Shown here piece by piece: positions 1 to 6,031 of a stretch of DNA of 10,922 bases. Position numbers and translations under genes: made by a program. The notes under the pieces are model-generated. The model saw nothing but the letters and a program-made list of their open reading frames with translations. It did not search any database and was not told the origin of the DNA. Origin of the DNA: Modestobacter sp. (GTDB lineage Bacteria; Actinomycetota; Actinomycetes; Mycobacteriales; Geodermatophilaceae); the NCBI GenBank assembly GCA_025965635.1, contig JAOPWO010000161.1, positions 1-10,922 of the forward strand, written 5' to 3'. The number at the start of each line of letters is the position of its first letter. Within the stretch, counting starts at the first letter, position 1.

Positions 1-26
1 GGACGTCGACGTGCTCGGTCACCGGC

Positions 27-599
27 TCAGCCGGCCGGTGGAGTGGTCCACTTGCGGGCGGGGTGCTCGTAGCCCGCCACGAACTCCAGCAGTCCGGCGG
101 CGTCGGACACCACGCCGAGCGCGTCGAGCCGGCGGCCGTCGAGGTAGCCGTCATCCACCATCCGGCGGAGCTGGGCGAGCAGCGGCTGCCAGAAGGCGTC
201 GACGTCCAGCAGCAGGGTGGGCTTCGCGTGCAGGCCGAGCATGCCCCAGGTCCACGCCTCGAACAGCTCCTCGAGGGTGCCGGCGGCGCCGGGGAGGGCG
301 ACGAACGCGTCGGCGAGCTCGGCGATCCGGGCCTTGCGCTCGTGCATACCGGCGACCACGTCGAGGCGGGGCAGGCCGGGGTGGGCCAGTTCGTCGTCCA
401 CCAGGTGCTGCGGGATGACGCCGACCACCTCGCCGCCGGCGGCCAGCGCGGCGTCGGCGACGGTGCCCATCAGCCCGACCCGGCCGCCGCCGTAGACGAT
501 GCCGATCCCGGCGGTGGCCAGGTCGGTGGCGAAGCGGGCCGCGGCCTGCTGGTGGGCCGGCGGGCCGGCCTGGGACCCGGTGAAGACGGCGATGCGCAC
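27..599 (-). CDS. LOG-family (TIGR00730-like) nucleotide phosphoribohydrolase
   Basis: The 190-residue protein has the Rossmann-like fold of the LOG ('lysine decarboxylase-like') family. Its plant and bacterial members release free bases from nucleoside monophosphates such as cytokinin ribotides. Seen here: the N-terminal strand MRIAVFTGSQ, the nucleotide loop GGGRVGLMG (38-45), MHERK (85-89) with the conserved Arg, and PGAAGTLEE (103-111) with the conserved Glu. The family motif is PGGxGTxxE, so the second Gly is Ala here. Length is typical. The GTG at 599 gives the usual family N terminus; an in-frame GTG at 608 would add three residues, and neither has a convincing ribosome binding site. 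It lies 68 bases downstream of the hydratase gene on the same strand and may share its transcript, though no link to aromatic catabolism is evident. The true substrate is unknown. Confidence 0.85.
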   Translation of the reverse strand: MRIAVFTGSQAGPPAHQQAAARFATDLATAGIGIVYGGGRVGLMGTVADAALAAGGEVVGVIPQHLVDDELAHPGLPRLDVVAGMHERKARIAELADAFVALPGAAGTLEELFEAWTWGMLGLHAKPTLLLDVDAFWQPLLAQLRRMVDDGYLDGRRLDALGVVSDAAGLLEFVAGYEHPARKWTTPPAG

Positions 600-631
600 G
601 CCGCGCACGGTATGCGCATCGCCGTCCCGGC

Positions 632-646
632 CCCCTGCAGGGGCGC
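632..646. terminator. Possible short GC hairpin between hydratase and LOG genes
   Basis: A 5-bp stem (GCCCC/GGGGC around the loop CTGCA) lies in the 68-base gap between two same-strand genes. It contains the 12-base palindrome CCCCTGCAGGGG. There is no T-run, so this is a weak candidate for a terminator or processing site, and it may be chance in GC-rich DNA. Confidence 0.2.
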
Positions 647-667
647 GGTGGGGGCAGGGGTCCTTCT

Positions 668-1135
668 TCAGCTGTAGGCGCGGAAGACCGGCTCGGCGAT
701 GCAGACCGGCTTCTCGGCACCCTCGCGCTCGATGACGGCGCCGATGGTCATCTGCACCCCGCCCCTGATCTCCTCGACGTCCTTGAGGTTCGCGACGAGC
801 CGGATCCGCGAGCCGACCGGCACCGGGGCGGGGAAGCGGACCTTGTTCAGCCCGTAGTTCACGCCCATGGTCTGGTCGGTGAGGGTGAGCACCTGCGTCC
901 ACATCGGGACCAGTAGCGACAGGGTCAGGTAGCCGTGCCCGATGGGGCCGCCGAAGGGGCTCTCGGCGTTGGCGCGCTCGACGTCGACGTGGATCCACTG
1001 GTGGTCGTCGGTGGCGTCGGCGAAGGTGTTCACCCGGTCCTGGGTGACCTCGAACCAGTCGCTGGTGCCGAGCTCGGTGCCCTTCAGGGCGGGCAGCTCG
1101 GCGATGGTCGTCGTGGTGCGGGTCGGTGCGGTCAT
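668..1135 (-). CDS. MaoC/NodN-type hot-dog enoyl-CoA hydratase
   Basis: The 155-residue single hot-dog protein closely resembles the NodN / mycobacterial Rv0130 (R)-hydratase branch of the MaoC family, which hydrates 2-enoyl-CoA thioesters. The core reads DDHQWIHVD (43-51), giving the catalytic Asp44 and His49 at the family's five-residue spacing. It is followed by PFGGPIGHGYLTLSL (60-74), the hydratase loop and hot-dog helix. The ATG overlaps the ligase stop as ATGA and is preceded by GGAGGAG (1141-1147) five bases upstream, so translation is probably coupled. Placed with a CoA ligase and a side-chain-cleaving amidohydrolase, it probably hydrates a cinnamoyl-CoA to the beta-hydroxy thioester, the role given to CouM in Rhodococcus. 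The substrate is inferred from context. Confidence 0.88.
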   Translation of the reverse strand: MTAPTRTTTTIAELPALKGTELGTSDWFEVTQDRVNTFADATDDHQWIHVDVERANAESPFGGPIGHGYLTLSLLVPMWTQVLTLTDQTMGVNYGLNKVRFPAPVPVGSRIRLVANLKDVEEIRGGVQMTIGAVIEREGAEKPVCIAEPVFRAYS

Positions 1136-2676
1136 GCGCTCTCCTCCGGTGCGGTGAACTGGGTCCGCAGGTCGGGCTTGCGGATCTTGCCGGTGGCGGT
1201 CTTGGGGAGCTCGGACACGAACTGGAAGTGCCGGGGCATCTTGAACCCGGCCAGCCGGGCCCGGAGCGCGGTGCGCAGCTCCTCGACGTCGCCGGCGGCT
1301 CCCGGCGTGGGGACGACGACGGCGAGGCCGACCTCGCCCCACGTCGGATCGGGGACGCCGATCACCGCGGCCTCCTGCACCATGGGCAGCTCGAGCAGCG
1401 CGGACTCGACCTCGGCCGGGTACACGTTCTCCCCGCCGGAGATGATCATGTCCTTGTAGCGGTCGCGGATGTAGAGGAAGCCCTCCTCGTCGACCGAGCC
1501 GGCGTCGCCGGTGTGGTACCAGCCGTCGCGCAGGACGGCGGCGGTCTGCTCGGGGTCGTCCCAGTAGCCGGCCATCACGTTCGGCCCCTGGACCACGACC
1601 TCGCCGACCTCGCCGGGCGCCACGTCCTCGCCGTCCGGGCCGAGCACCCGCACGTCGGTGAAGAACAGCGGCTTGCCGGCCGAGCCGACCTTCCGCTGCG
1701 CGTCGGCGGAGTCGAGCACGGTGCACCCCGGCGCCGCCTCGGTCATGCCGTAGGCCTGCTGCATCGTGACGCCGCGGGCCAGCCAGGTGCGCAGGGTGGG
1801 CAGCGGCAGCGGGGCGCCGGCGGCGCCGATGGTCCGCAGCGCCGACAGGTCCCGGGTGCCGAACCCCGGCTCGCGGGACATCGCGTCCAGCATCGTCGGG
1901 ACGGCGAAGAACGAGCTCACCCGCTGCTGCTCGATCACCTCGAGCGTCGCGGCGGCGTCGAACCCGCGGACGACGACGGCGCAGCCGCCGCGCAGCAGGG
2001 TCGGGTTGACCGTGCCGTTGAGGCCGCCGATGTGGAACAGCGGTGCCAGCGCGAGGGTCCGCTCGTCGGCGGTGAGGTCCATGCCCATCGCCTGGTTGAC
2101 CGCGTTCCAGGTCATGTTGCCGTGGGTGAGCACGGCGCCCTTCGGCCGGCCGGTGGTGCCCGACGTGTACATGACCAGGCAGGGGTGGTCCAGGGTCACC
2201 GGCTCGTCGCGCTGGTCCTCGTCCGCGGCCGCGAGCAGTTCCTCGTAGGGCAGCGAGGGGGTGCCGCCGTGGACCGGCGGCTCGGCCGCCACCCACGCCC
2301 GCACCCCGGTCAGCCGGTCGCGCAGCGCGTCGGCGATCACCCCGTGGTCGCGGCCGTGGACGACGACCGAGGCGCCGGAGTGCCGGAGCACGTACTCGGC
2401 CTCGATCGCGGTCAGCCGGCCGTTGACCGGTACCCAGATCGCGCCGAGCTGCCCGCAGGCGAACAGCGTCTCCAGCGCCGAGGGGTGGTTGCCGCTGACC
2501 CAGGCCACCCGGTCGCCGGCCTGCACGCCGAGCCCGGCGAGCGCGGACGCGGTGCGCCGCACCCGCCGGGCGAAGGCGCCGTGGGACGTCGTCGTCCCCT
2601 CGAACCAGATGGCGTCCTTCTCCGGGGAGATCCGCAGCCGCCGTTCCGGCCACGAGCCGATGCCTCCGTTGCGCAC
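1132..2676 (-). CDS. AMP-forming acyl-CoA ligase, probable hydroxycinnamate-CoA ligase
   Basis: This 514-residue ANL-superfamily ligase adenylates a carboxylic acid and transfers it to coenzyme A in the cytosol. All core motifs are visible: the phosphate loop YTSGTTGRPKG (170-180), YGMTE (309-313), YHTGD (387-391), the hinge RYKDMIISGGENVYPAEVE (406-424) and PKTATGKIRK (491-500) with the catalytic Lys497. Length is normal for the FadD/FCS class. The GTG start lies three bases after the amidohydrolase stop without a clear ribosome binding site, suggesting coupled translation; the 3' end overlaps the hydratase start. Divergence from a MarR gene and the amidohydrolase neighbour suggest p-coumarate or ferulate as substrate (CouL-like). 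Medium-chain or other aryl acids remain possible, because motifs alone do not set specificity. Confidence 0.93.
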   Translation of the reverse strand: MRNGGIGSWPERRLRISPEKDAIWFEGTTTSHGAFARRVRRTASALAGLGVQAGDRVAWVSGNHPSALETLFACGQLGAIWVPVNGRLTAIEAEYVLRHSGASVVVHGRDHGVIADALRDRLTGVRAWVAAEPPVHGGTPSLPYEELLAAADEDQRDEPVTLDHPCLVMYTSGTTGRPKGAVLTHGNMTWNAVNQAMGMDLTADERTLALAPLFHIGGLNGTVNPTLLRGGCAVVVRGFDAAATLEVIEQQRVSSFFAVPTMLDAMSREPGFGTRDLSALRTIGAAGAPLPLPTLRTWLARGVTMQQAYGMTEAAPGCTVLDSADAQRKVGSAGKPLFFTDVRVLGPDGEDVAPGEVGEVVVQGPNVMAGYWDDPEQTAAVLRDGWYHTGDAGSVDEEGFLYIRDRYKDMIISGGENVYPAEVESALLELPMVQEAAVIGVPDPTWGEVGLAVVVPTPGAAGDVEELRTALRARLAGFKMPRHFQFVSELPKTATGKIRKPDLRTQFTAPEESA

Positions 2677-2679
2677 GGG

Positions 2680-3552
2680 TCAGCCCAGCTTCAGGGCGCG
2701 GACGGCGTTGTCCTTCATGATCAACGGCCGGACCTCGTCCTTGATCTCCAGCTCGGCGAAGTCGGAGATCCACCGCTCCGGGCGGAGCAGCGGGTAGTCC
2801 GAGCCGAAGAGCACCTTCTGCTTCAGGAGCCCGTTGGCGGCCCTGACCAGCTGCGGCGGGAAGTACTTCGGCGACCAGCCGGACAGGTCGATGTAGACGT
2901 TGGCCTTGTGGGTGGCCACCGAGATGGCGGCGTCCTGCCACGGCACCGAAGGGTGCGCCATGATGATCGTCAGGCCCGGGAAGTCGGCCGCGACGTCGTC
3001 GAGCAGCATCGGGTCGGAGTAGCGCAGCTTGATGCCCCGCCCGCCGGGGAGCCCCGCGCCGATGCCGGTCTGCCCGGTGTGGAACAGCGCCGGGACCCCG
3101 AGGCCCTCCAGCTCCTCGTACAGCGGGTAGACGGCGCGGTCGTTGGGCAGGAAGTCCTGCAGGCTCGGGTGGAACTTGAACCCGCGCACGCCGTGCGACT
3201 CCACCAGCCGCCGGGCCGTCCGGATGCCGGCCACCCCGCGGGCCGGGTCGATCGACCCGAACGGGATCAGCACGTCGGGGTGCTGTGCGGCGAGGTCGGC
3301 GATCTCCTCGTTGGACAGCGCCGTCTGACCGGTGGCGGCCTCGGCGTCGACGGTGAAGATGACCGCGGCCATCTTCTTCTCGCGGTAGTCGGCGGCGATG
3401 TCGGGGACCGTCGGGTCGTAGGGGTCGCCCTTGAAGTACCGGGCGGCGGCCGCGTTCAGCTCGTCGTCCAGCGCCAGGTGACCGTGCTGGTCGGCCTGCA
3501 CGTGCACGTGCACGTCGATGGCGACCAGCGAGTCGAGGTCGAGGCTGCTCAC
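2680..3552 (-). CDS. Amidohydrolase_2 metal hydrolase, probable aryl beta-ketoacyl-CoA hydrolase (CouO-like)
   Basis: This 290-residue TIM-barrel metal-dependent hydrolase belongs to the COG2159/PF04909 group. Visible metal and active-site residues are the DxHxH start DVHVH (His15, His17), His128 in GFKFHPS, His158 in LFHTG, His200 in MAHPS and Asp252 in FGSDYP. Relatives include decarboxylases and the hydrolase that cleaves 4-hydroxyphenyl-beta-ketoacyl-CoA in hydroxycinnamate catabolism. The second role fits the neighbouring CoA ligase, hydratase, SDR and MarR genes: it would release a benzoate and acetyl-CoA by hydrolytic retro-Claisen cleavage. The GTG start overlaps the SDR stop as GTGA and has AGGAG (3561-3565) eight bases upstream inside the SDR reading frame. 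It therefore probably depends on translation of that remnant. The exact reaction is inferred from context. Confidence 0.88.
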   Translation of the reverse strand: MSSLDLDSLVAIDVHVHVQADQHGHLALDDELNAAAARYFKGDPYDPTVPDIAADYREKKMAAVIFTVDAEAATGQTALSNEEIADLAAQHPDVLIPFGSIDPARGVAGIRTARRLVESHGVRGFKFHPSLQDFLPNDRAVYPLYEELEGLGVPALFHTGQTGIGAGLPGGRGIKLRYSDPMLLDDVAADFPGLTIIMAHPSVPWQDAAISVATHKANVYIDLSGWSPKYFPPQLVRAANGLLKQKVLFGSDYPLLRPERWISDFAELEIKDEVRPLIMKDNAVRALKLG

Positions 3553-3830
3553 CTGCCCGGCTCCTGCGGCAGCTGCCGGCCCACCGTCTGCTGCGCGGCG
3601 GCGAACTCCTCCGCCCACACCCCGGCGATGGCGTCGGCGGCGAGGAAGGCGCCCTTCTTCAGCATCTCGATGGAGGGCTGGACGAACGGGACGGTCTCGG
3701 TCGTCGCGCTGGCGGCGACCGGGACGACGGCGTTGACCGCGATCTGCGCCCGGGCCAGCTCCTGCACGTAGGCCAGACCGAGCCCCCCTCCGCTTCCGGT
3801 GACGATGGCGACCTTGCCCGAGAGGTCCAC
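3549..3830 (-). pseudogene. Internally deleted short-chain dehydrogenase (CouN-like remnant), still an open frame
   Basis: The 93-residue frame begins as a normal SDR: MDLSGKVAIVTGSGGGLGLA carries the TGxxxGxG cofactor loop (11-18). By residue 30 it has jumped to IAVNAVVPVAA, which in classical SDRs follows the catalytic helix about 130 residues later. The NNAG strand, catalytic Ser and YxxxK are all missing. A second gap seems to lie near residues 60-65, since the tail AIAGVWAEEF...QTVGRQLP resembles the extreme C terminus of about 300-residue actinobacterial SDRs. All junctions stay in frame. It keeps a strong AAGGAG site (3836-3841), a GTG start and the GTGA overlap with the amidohydrolase gene. 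It cannot be a working dehydrogenase; it may survive only as a leader frame coupling translation downstream. An assembly artefact is possible. Confidence 0.8.
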
Positions 3831-3835
3831 GGGAA

Positions 3836-3841
3836 CTCCTT
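3836..3841 (-). promoter_or_regulatory. Ribosome binding site of the SDR remnant (first frame of the minus operon)
   Basis: AAGGAG reads on the minus strand five bases before the GTG at 3830. It fixes the start of the remnant and shows that translation initiation here is still intact although the encoded enzyme is destroyed. Confidence 0.75.
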
Positions 3842-3863
3842 CGTTCGAGGCGGGGATGCCGGG

Positions 3864-3893
3864 ACGCTAGGTCGCTATCGTGGAGGCTGTCAA
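3864..3893 (-). promoter_or_regulatory. Promoter of the minus-strand catabolic operon
   Basis: Reading the minus strand, a perfect -35 TTGACA (3893-3888) is followed after 18 bases by TAGCGT (3869-3864), which fits the actinobacterial TANNNT -10. The predicted start near 3857 gives a leader of about 26 bases before the GTG at 3830. The -35 lies just upstream of the regulator's start codon, so a regulator bound here would control both directions. Confidence 0.6.
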
Positions 3894-3899
3894 TGATGG
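3875..3899. promoter_or_regulatory. Candidate MarR operator (imperfect 25-base inverted repeat)
   Basis: Centred on position 3887, seven of twelve symmetric base pairs match (3875, 3877-3879, 3881, 3883 and 3884 with their mirror positions). The half-site reads roughly CxATCxTxGA. It covers the -35 of the minus operon and a TATCGT (3876-3881) that could be the regulator's own -10. This is the usual geometry for MarR autoregulation with repression of a divergent operon. The match is imperfect, so this is a candidate only. Confidence 0.35.
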
Positions 3900-3907
3900 A
3901 GGTGGCC

Positions 3908-4336
3908 ATGCACCAGCACCTGTCGACCGATGTGGGTTTCCTGCTGTCGCGCGCCAGCGGGCTCGTGGTCCGGGCGACCAATGCCGCGTTGGCGGAGCAC
4001 GGCCTCCGCGTGCGGCAGTACTCGGTCCTCACGCTGGCCGGGGAGGCGGAGCGGGGCGTGTCCCAGCGGGAGTTGGCGACGCTGCTGGGGCTGGACCCGT
4101 CCCAGGTCGTGCTGCTGGTCGACGAGCTGGCCGCTGCCGGGCTGGTGGAGCGGCGGCCCTCGGCGACCGATCGGCGCACCAACCTCGTCGTCGCCACCGG
4201 CCGGGGCCGGGACGTGCAGGAGCGAGCCGCCCTGGCGGCGGCGGACGCCCTCGCCGGCACGCTGTCCCGGCTCGACCCTGCCCAGTGCGACCTCCTGCGG
4301 ACGCTGCTCGCCGAGGTGGTGGCCCCTGCCGGCTGA
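3908..4336 (+). CDS. MarR-family transcriptional regulator (CouR-like)
   Basis: The 142-residue winged-helix regulator has the MarR layout: an N-terminal dimerisation helix, a winged helix-turn-helix at about 50-100 (SQRELATLLGLDPSQVVLLV, then AAGLVERRPSATDRR with the DRR wing at 88-90) and a C-terminal dimerisation helix. The ATG at 3908 is preferred because GGAGG (3898-3902) sits five bases upstream; an ATG at 3893 is in frame but would overlap the divergent -35. In known hydroxycinnamate clusters a MarR repressor (CouR) is released by p-coumaroyl-CoA made by the adjacent ligase, and this arrangement suggests the same. It may also influence the oxygenase gene 125 bases downstream. Confidence 0.9.
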   Translation: MHQHLSTDVGFLLSRASGLVVRATNAALAEHGLRVRQYSVLTLAGEAERGVSQRELATLLGLDPSQVVLLVDELAAAGLVERRPSATDRRTNLVVATGRGRDVQERAALAAADALAGTLSRLDPAQCDLLRTLLAEVVAPAG

Positions 4337-4369
4337 CGGCGGGGGCGGCCGTGGGGCCAGCCGCGACTC

Positions 4370-4441
4370 CTTCCATCCCTTGGAAGTCCACTGGCCGACC
4401 CCGGGTGACGGCAGTCACCCTGGACGAGAGTCGAAGTGGAC
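4370..4441 (+). promoter_or_regulatory. Cluster of inverted repeats upstream of the oxygenase gene
   Basis: The 125-base gap (4337-4461) holds three perfect inverted repeats: CTTCCA/TGGAAG with a 5-base spacer (4370-4386), GGGTGAC/GTCACCC with a 4-base spacer (4403-4420), and GTCCACT (4386-4392) with AGTGGAC (4435-4441) enclosing the second. They could be operators for the IclR or MarR regulator nearby, or a stem upstream of the ribosome binding site GGAAGG (4449-4454). No TANNNT -10 is visible in the gap, so the promoter itself is not located. Confidence 0.45.
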
Positions 4442-4461
4442 CACCGCCGGAAGGGCACCCC

Positions 4462-5550
4462 ATGACCTCGATCGTCCAGAACCAGTGGTACGTCGCCGCC
4501 TACGGCCGCGAGGTCGACCGCGAGCTGTTCAGCCGCACCATCTGCGGGGAGTCCATCCTCTTCTGGCGGACGGAGGCCGGCGAGGTCACCGCGATGAGCG
4601 ACCGCTGCGTGCACCGCCGGTTCCCGCTCTCGCAGCAGCCCAGCCACCTGGTCGGGGACACGGTCGTCTGCGGGTACCACGGCTTCACCTACGACGCCGC
4701 CGGCACCTGTGTCGCCGTCCCGGGCCAGACCCGCGTGCCGCGCACCGCCCGGCTGAGGTCCTACCCGGTCGTGGAGCAGGACAGCTTCGTCTGGGTCTTC
4801 ATCGGCGACCCGGACAAGGCCGATGCCACCCGGATCCCGCGCGCCCCGTGGCTGGAGCAGGAGGGCTGGACCGCCGTCTCCGGCATGGAGCCGCTCGCCG
4901 CGCGGGCCAGCCTGCTGGTCGACAACCTGATGGACCTCTCGCACGAGACCTACCTGCACGGCGGGTACATCGGGACGCCGGAGGTCGCCGAGACCCCGAT
5001 CACCACCGAGGTCGACGAGGCGGCCGGCATCGTCTACGTCAGCCGGCACATGGCCGACGCCGACTGCCCGCCGTTCTACGCCAAGAGCACCGGCATCACC
5101 GGCCGGATCACGCGCTGGCAGGACATCGAGTTCACCCCGCCGTGCCTGTACAATCTGCACAGCCGGATCGCGCCGGTCGGCGTCCTGCCCAACGAGGACG
5201 GTACCGAACCCGACTCCTTCCACGTGGAGGTCGTCTACGCGATCACCCCGGAGACCGAGAACAGCACCCACGACTTCTGGGCCGTCGCGCGCGACTTCGC
5301 CCTCGACGACGAGGGCGTCTCGGACTTCCTGCGGGAGAGCAACCGGACCGTCGTCCTGCAGGACGTCGTGGCCCTCGACGTGCTCGAGAACGTGCTCACC
5401 GGCGAGCCCGACGGCTACCAGGAGCTGTCGATCAACATCGACACCGGTGGCCTGGCTGCCCGGCGGATCATCGCCCGGCTGGCCGCCGAGGGCAACGGCG
5501 GGGCGACCCCGGCGCAGCCGGCCGTCGCGTCGTCGGCGGCGGCCCGGTGA
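4462..5550 (+). CDS. Rieske non-haem iron oxygenase, vanillate/dicamba O-demethylase type
   Basis: The 362-residue oxygenase subunit has an N-terminal Rieske domain with 2Fe-2S ligands Cys49, His51, Cys70 and His73 (DRCVH and VCGYH). The catalytic domain contains DNLMDLSHETYLH, giving Asn155, the electron-bridging Asp158 and iron ligands His161 and His166; Asp301 in LQDVVALD is the likely third ligand. Order and spacing match vanillate demethylase VanA and dicamba monooxygenase, and the end ELSINIDTGGLAARRI resembles VanA. Such enzymes hydroxylate a methoxy group, releasing formaldehyde, with electrons from a separate reductase (here the gene at 6032-7015). The ATG follows GGAAGG by seven bases. 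Beside hydroxycinnamate genes, vanillate is the favoured substrate, but the sequence is divergent from classical VanA and other methoxy- or aryl-acids are possible. Confidence 0.9.
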   Translation: MTSIVQNQWYVAAYGREVDRELFSRTICGESILFWRTEAGEVTAMSDRCVHRRFPLSQQPSHLVGDTVVCGYHGFTYDAAGTCVAVPGQTRVPRTARLRSYPVVEQDSFVWVFIGDPDKADATRIPRAPWLEQEGWTAVSGMEPLAARASLLVDNLMDLSHETYLHGGYIGTPEVAETPITTEVDEAAGIVYVSRHMADADCPPFYAKSTGITGRITRWQDIEFTPPCLYNLHSRIAPVGVLPNEDGTEPDSFHVEVVYAITPETENSTHDFWAVARDFALDDEGVSDFLRESNRTVVLQDVVALDVLENVLTGEPDGYQELSINIDTGGLAARRIIARLAAEGNGGATPAQPAVASSAAAR

Positions 5551-5906
5551 CCGGCGGTCCGCGGGGCGACGTCCCGCCCGACGAGGTCCCGCTCGACGCC
5601 GCCGAGGTGAGCACGGTGCGGCGCGGGAACCTGACGCTGCCCGCACCGCGCCAGGTGCTGGAGGGCGACCGCGTCCTCCGGGTCAACTGGCTGCCGGGCT
5701 CCGACCGGCTCCGGGGACTGTGCTTCTGCGGTGCCGAGGCCGAGGCCTCGGACCCGCAGGAGATGTGGGAGTGGCTGCTCGCGCACCCCGACCACCCGGC
5801 CGGTGGTCCGGTGGAGCCGCCGGCAACCGGGCCGCTGCCGCCGCCTCCCGCGCACCACATCACCGACCCGACCATCATCAGGGCGCGCACGCTCGTCCTG
5901 GTCTGA
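5547..5906 (+). CDS. Unknown 119-residue protein coupled to the oxygenase gene, CxC...HxxH
   Basis: I do not recognise this protein. Its GTG overlaps the oxygenase stop as GTGA, indicating coupled translation. After a polar, acidic N terminus it has a short beta-like stretch (NLTLPAPRQVLEGDRVLRVNWLPG, in part 28-51). Next comes RLRGLCFCGAEAEASDP (54-70), a helix QEMWEWLLAHPDHP (71-84), a Pro-rich linker and ITDPTIIRARTLVLV at the end. Cys59, Cys61, His80 and His83 form a CxC-X18-HxxH set that could bind a metal; this is inference. No signal peptide or membrane segment is visible. The position between oxygenase and reductase suggests an accessory role, such as cluster assembly, subunit contact or electron transfer, without proof. 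The frame is well placed and uses GC-rich third positions like its neighbours. Confidence 0.72.
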   Translation: MTGGPRGDVPPDEVPLDAAEVSTVRRGNLTLPAPRQVLEGDRVLRVNWLPGSDRLRGLCFCGAEAEASDPQEMWEWLLAHPDHPAGGPVEPPATGPLPPPPAHHITDPTIIRARTLVLV

Positions 5907-5923
5907 CGAAGGACCCCGCCGTT

Positions 5924-6001
5924 CCCGCCGCTAGCAGGCTCGCGGCGGGTCCCTGCACCGGGGCCTAAACTGCCCCGCACCGCTCGCGAGTTCGCGGGCG
6001 G
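5924..6001 (+). promoter_or_regulatory. Hairpin-rich leader between the small gene and the reductase
   Basis: The 125-base gap (5907-6031) holds three successive stems: CCCGCCGC/GCGGCGGG with a 10-base loop (5924-5949), CGGGGC/GCCCCG around CTAAACT (5959-5977), and a 10-bp stem with one wobble around GT (5980-6001). The first may be a terminator or attenuator, though no T-run follows. TAAACT (5966-5971) fits an actinobacterial -10, but no -35 is evident. Whether the reductase has its own promoter or sits behind an attenuator cannot be decided from sequence. Confidence 0.45.
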
Positions 6002-6031
6002 GCTCTGCGGCGGGGCGACAAGAGGAGAACT

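Noticed and set aside
1..26. Possible end of another gene at the left edge
   Set aside because: Only 26 bases are present, too few to support any call.
3496..3515. A CACGTG-rich palindromic repeat
   Set aside because: It encodes the DVHVH metal motif of the amidohydrolase, so the repeat follows from alternating Val and His codons.
1126..3771. A plus-strand open frame of 881 codons across the minus-strand operon
   Set aside because: It is an antisense shadow in GC-rich DNA. Its translation is low-complexity, whereas the minus strand encodes complete ligase and amidohydrolase motifs with coupled starts and stops.
3893..3907. An earlier in-frame ATG for the MarR gene
   Set aside because: It would overlap the divergent -35 and lacks a ribosome binding site, while the ATG at 3908 has GGAGG at good spacing.
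3930..5906. A 658-codon plus-strand frame across the MarR and oxygenase genes
   Set aside because: Only its last 119 codons look real. Upstream it runs out of frame through two clear genes with low-complexity translation.
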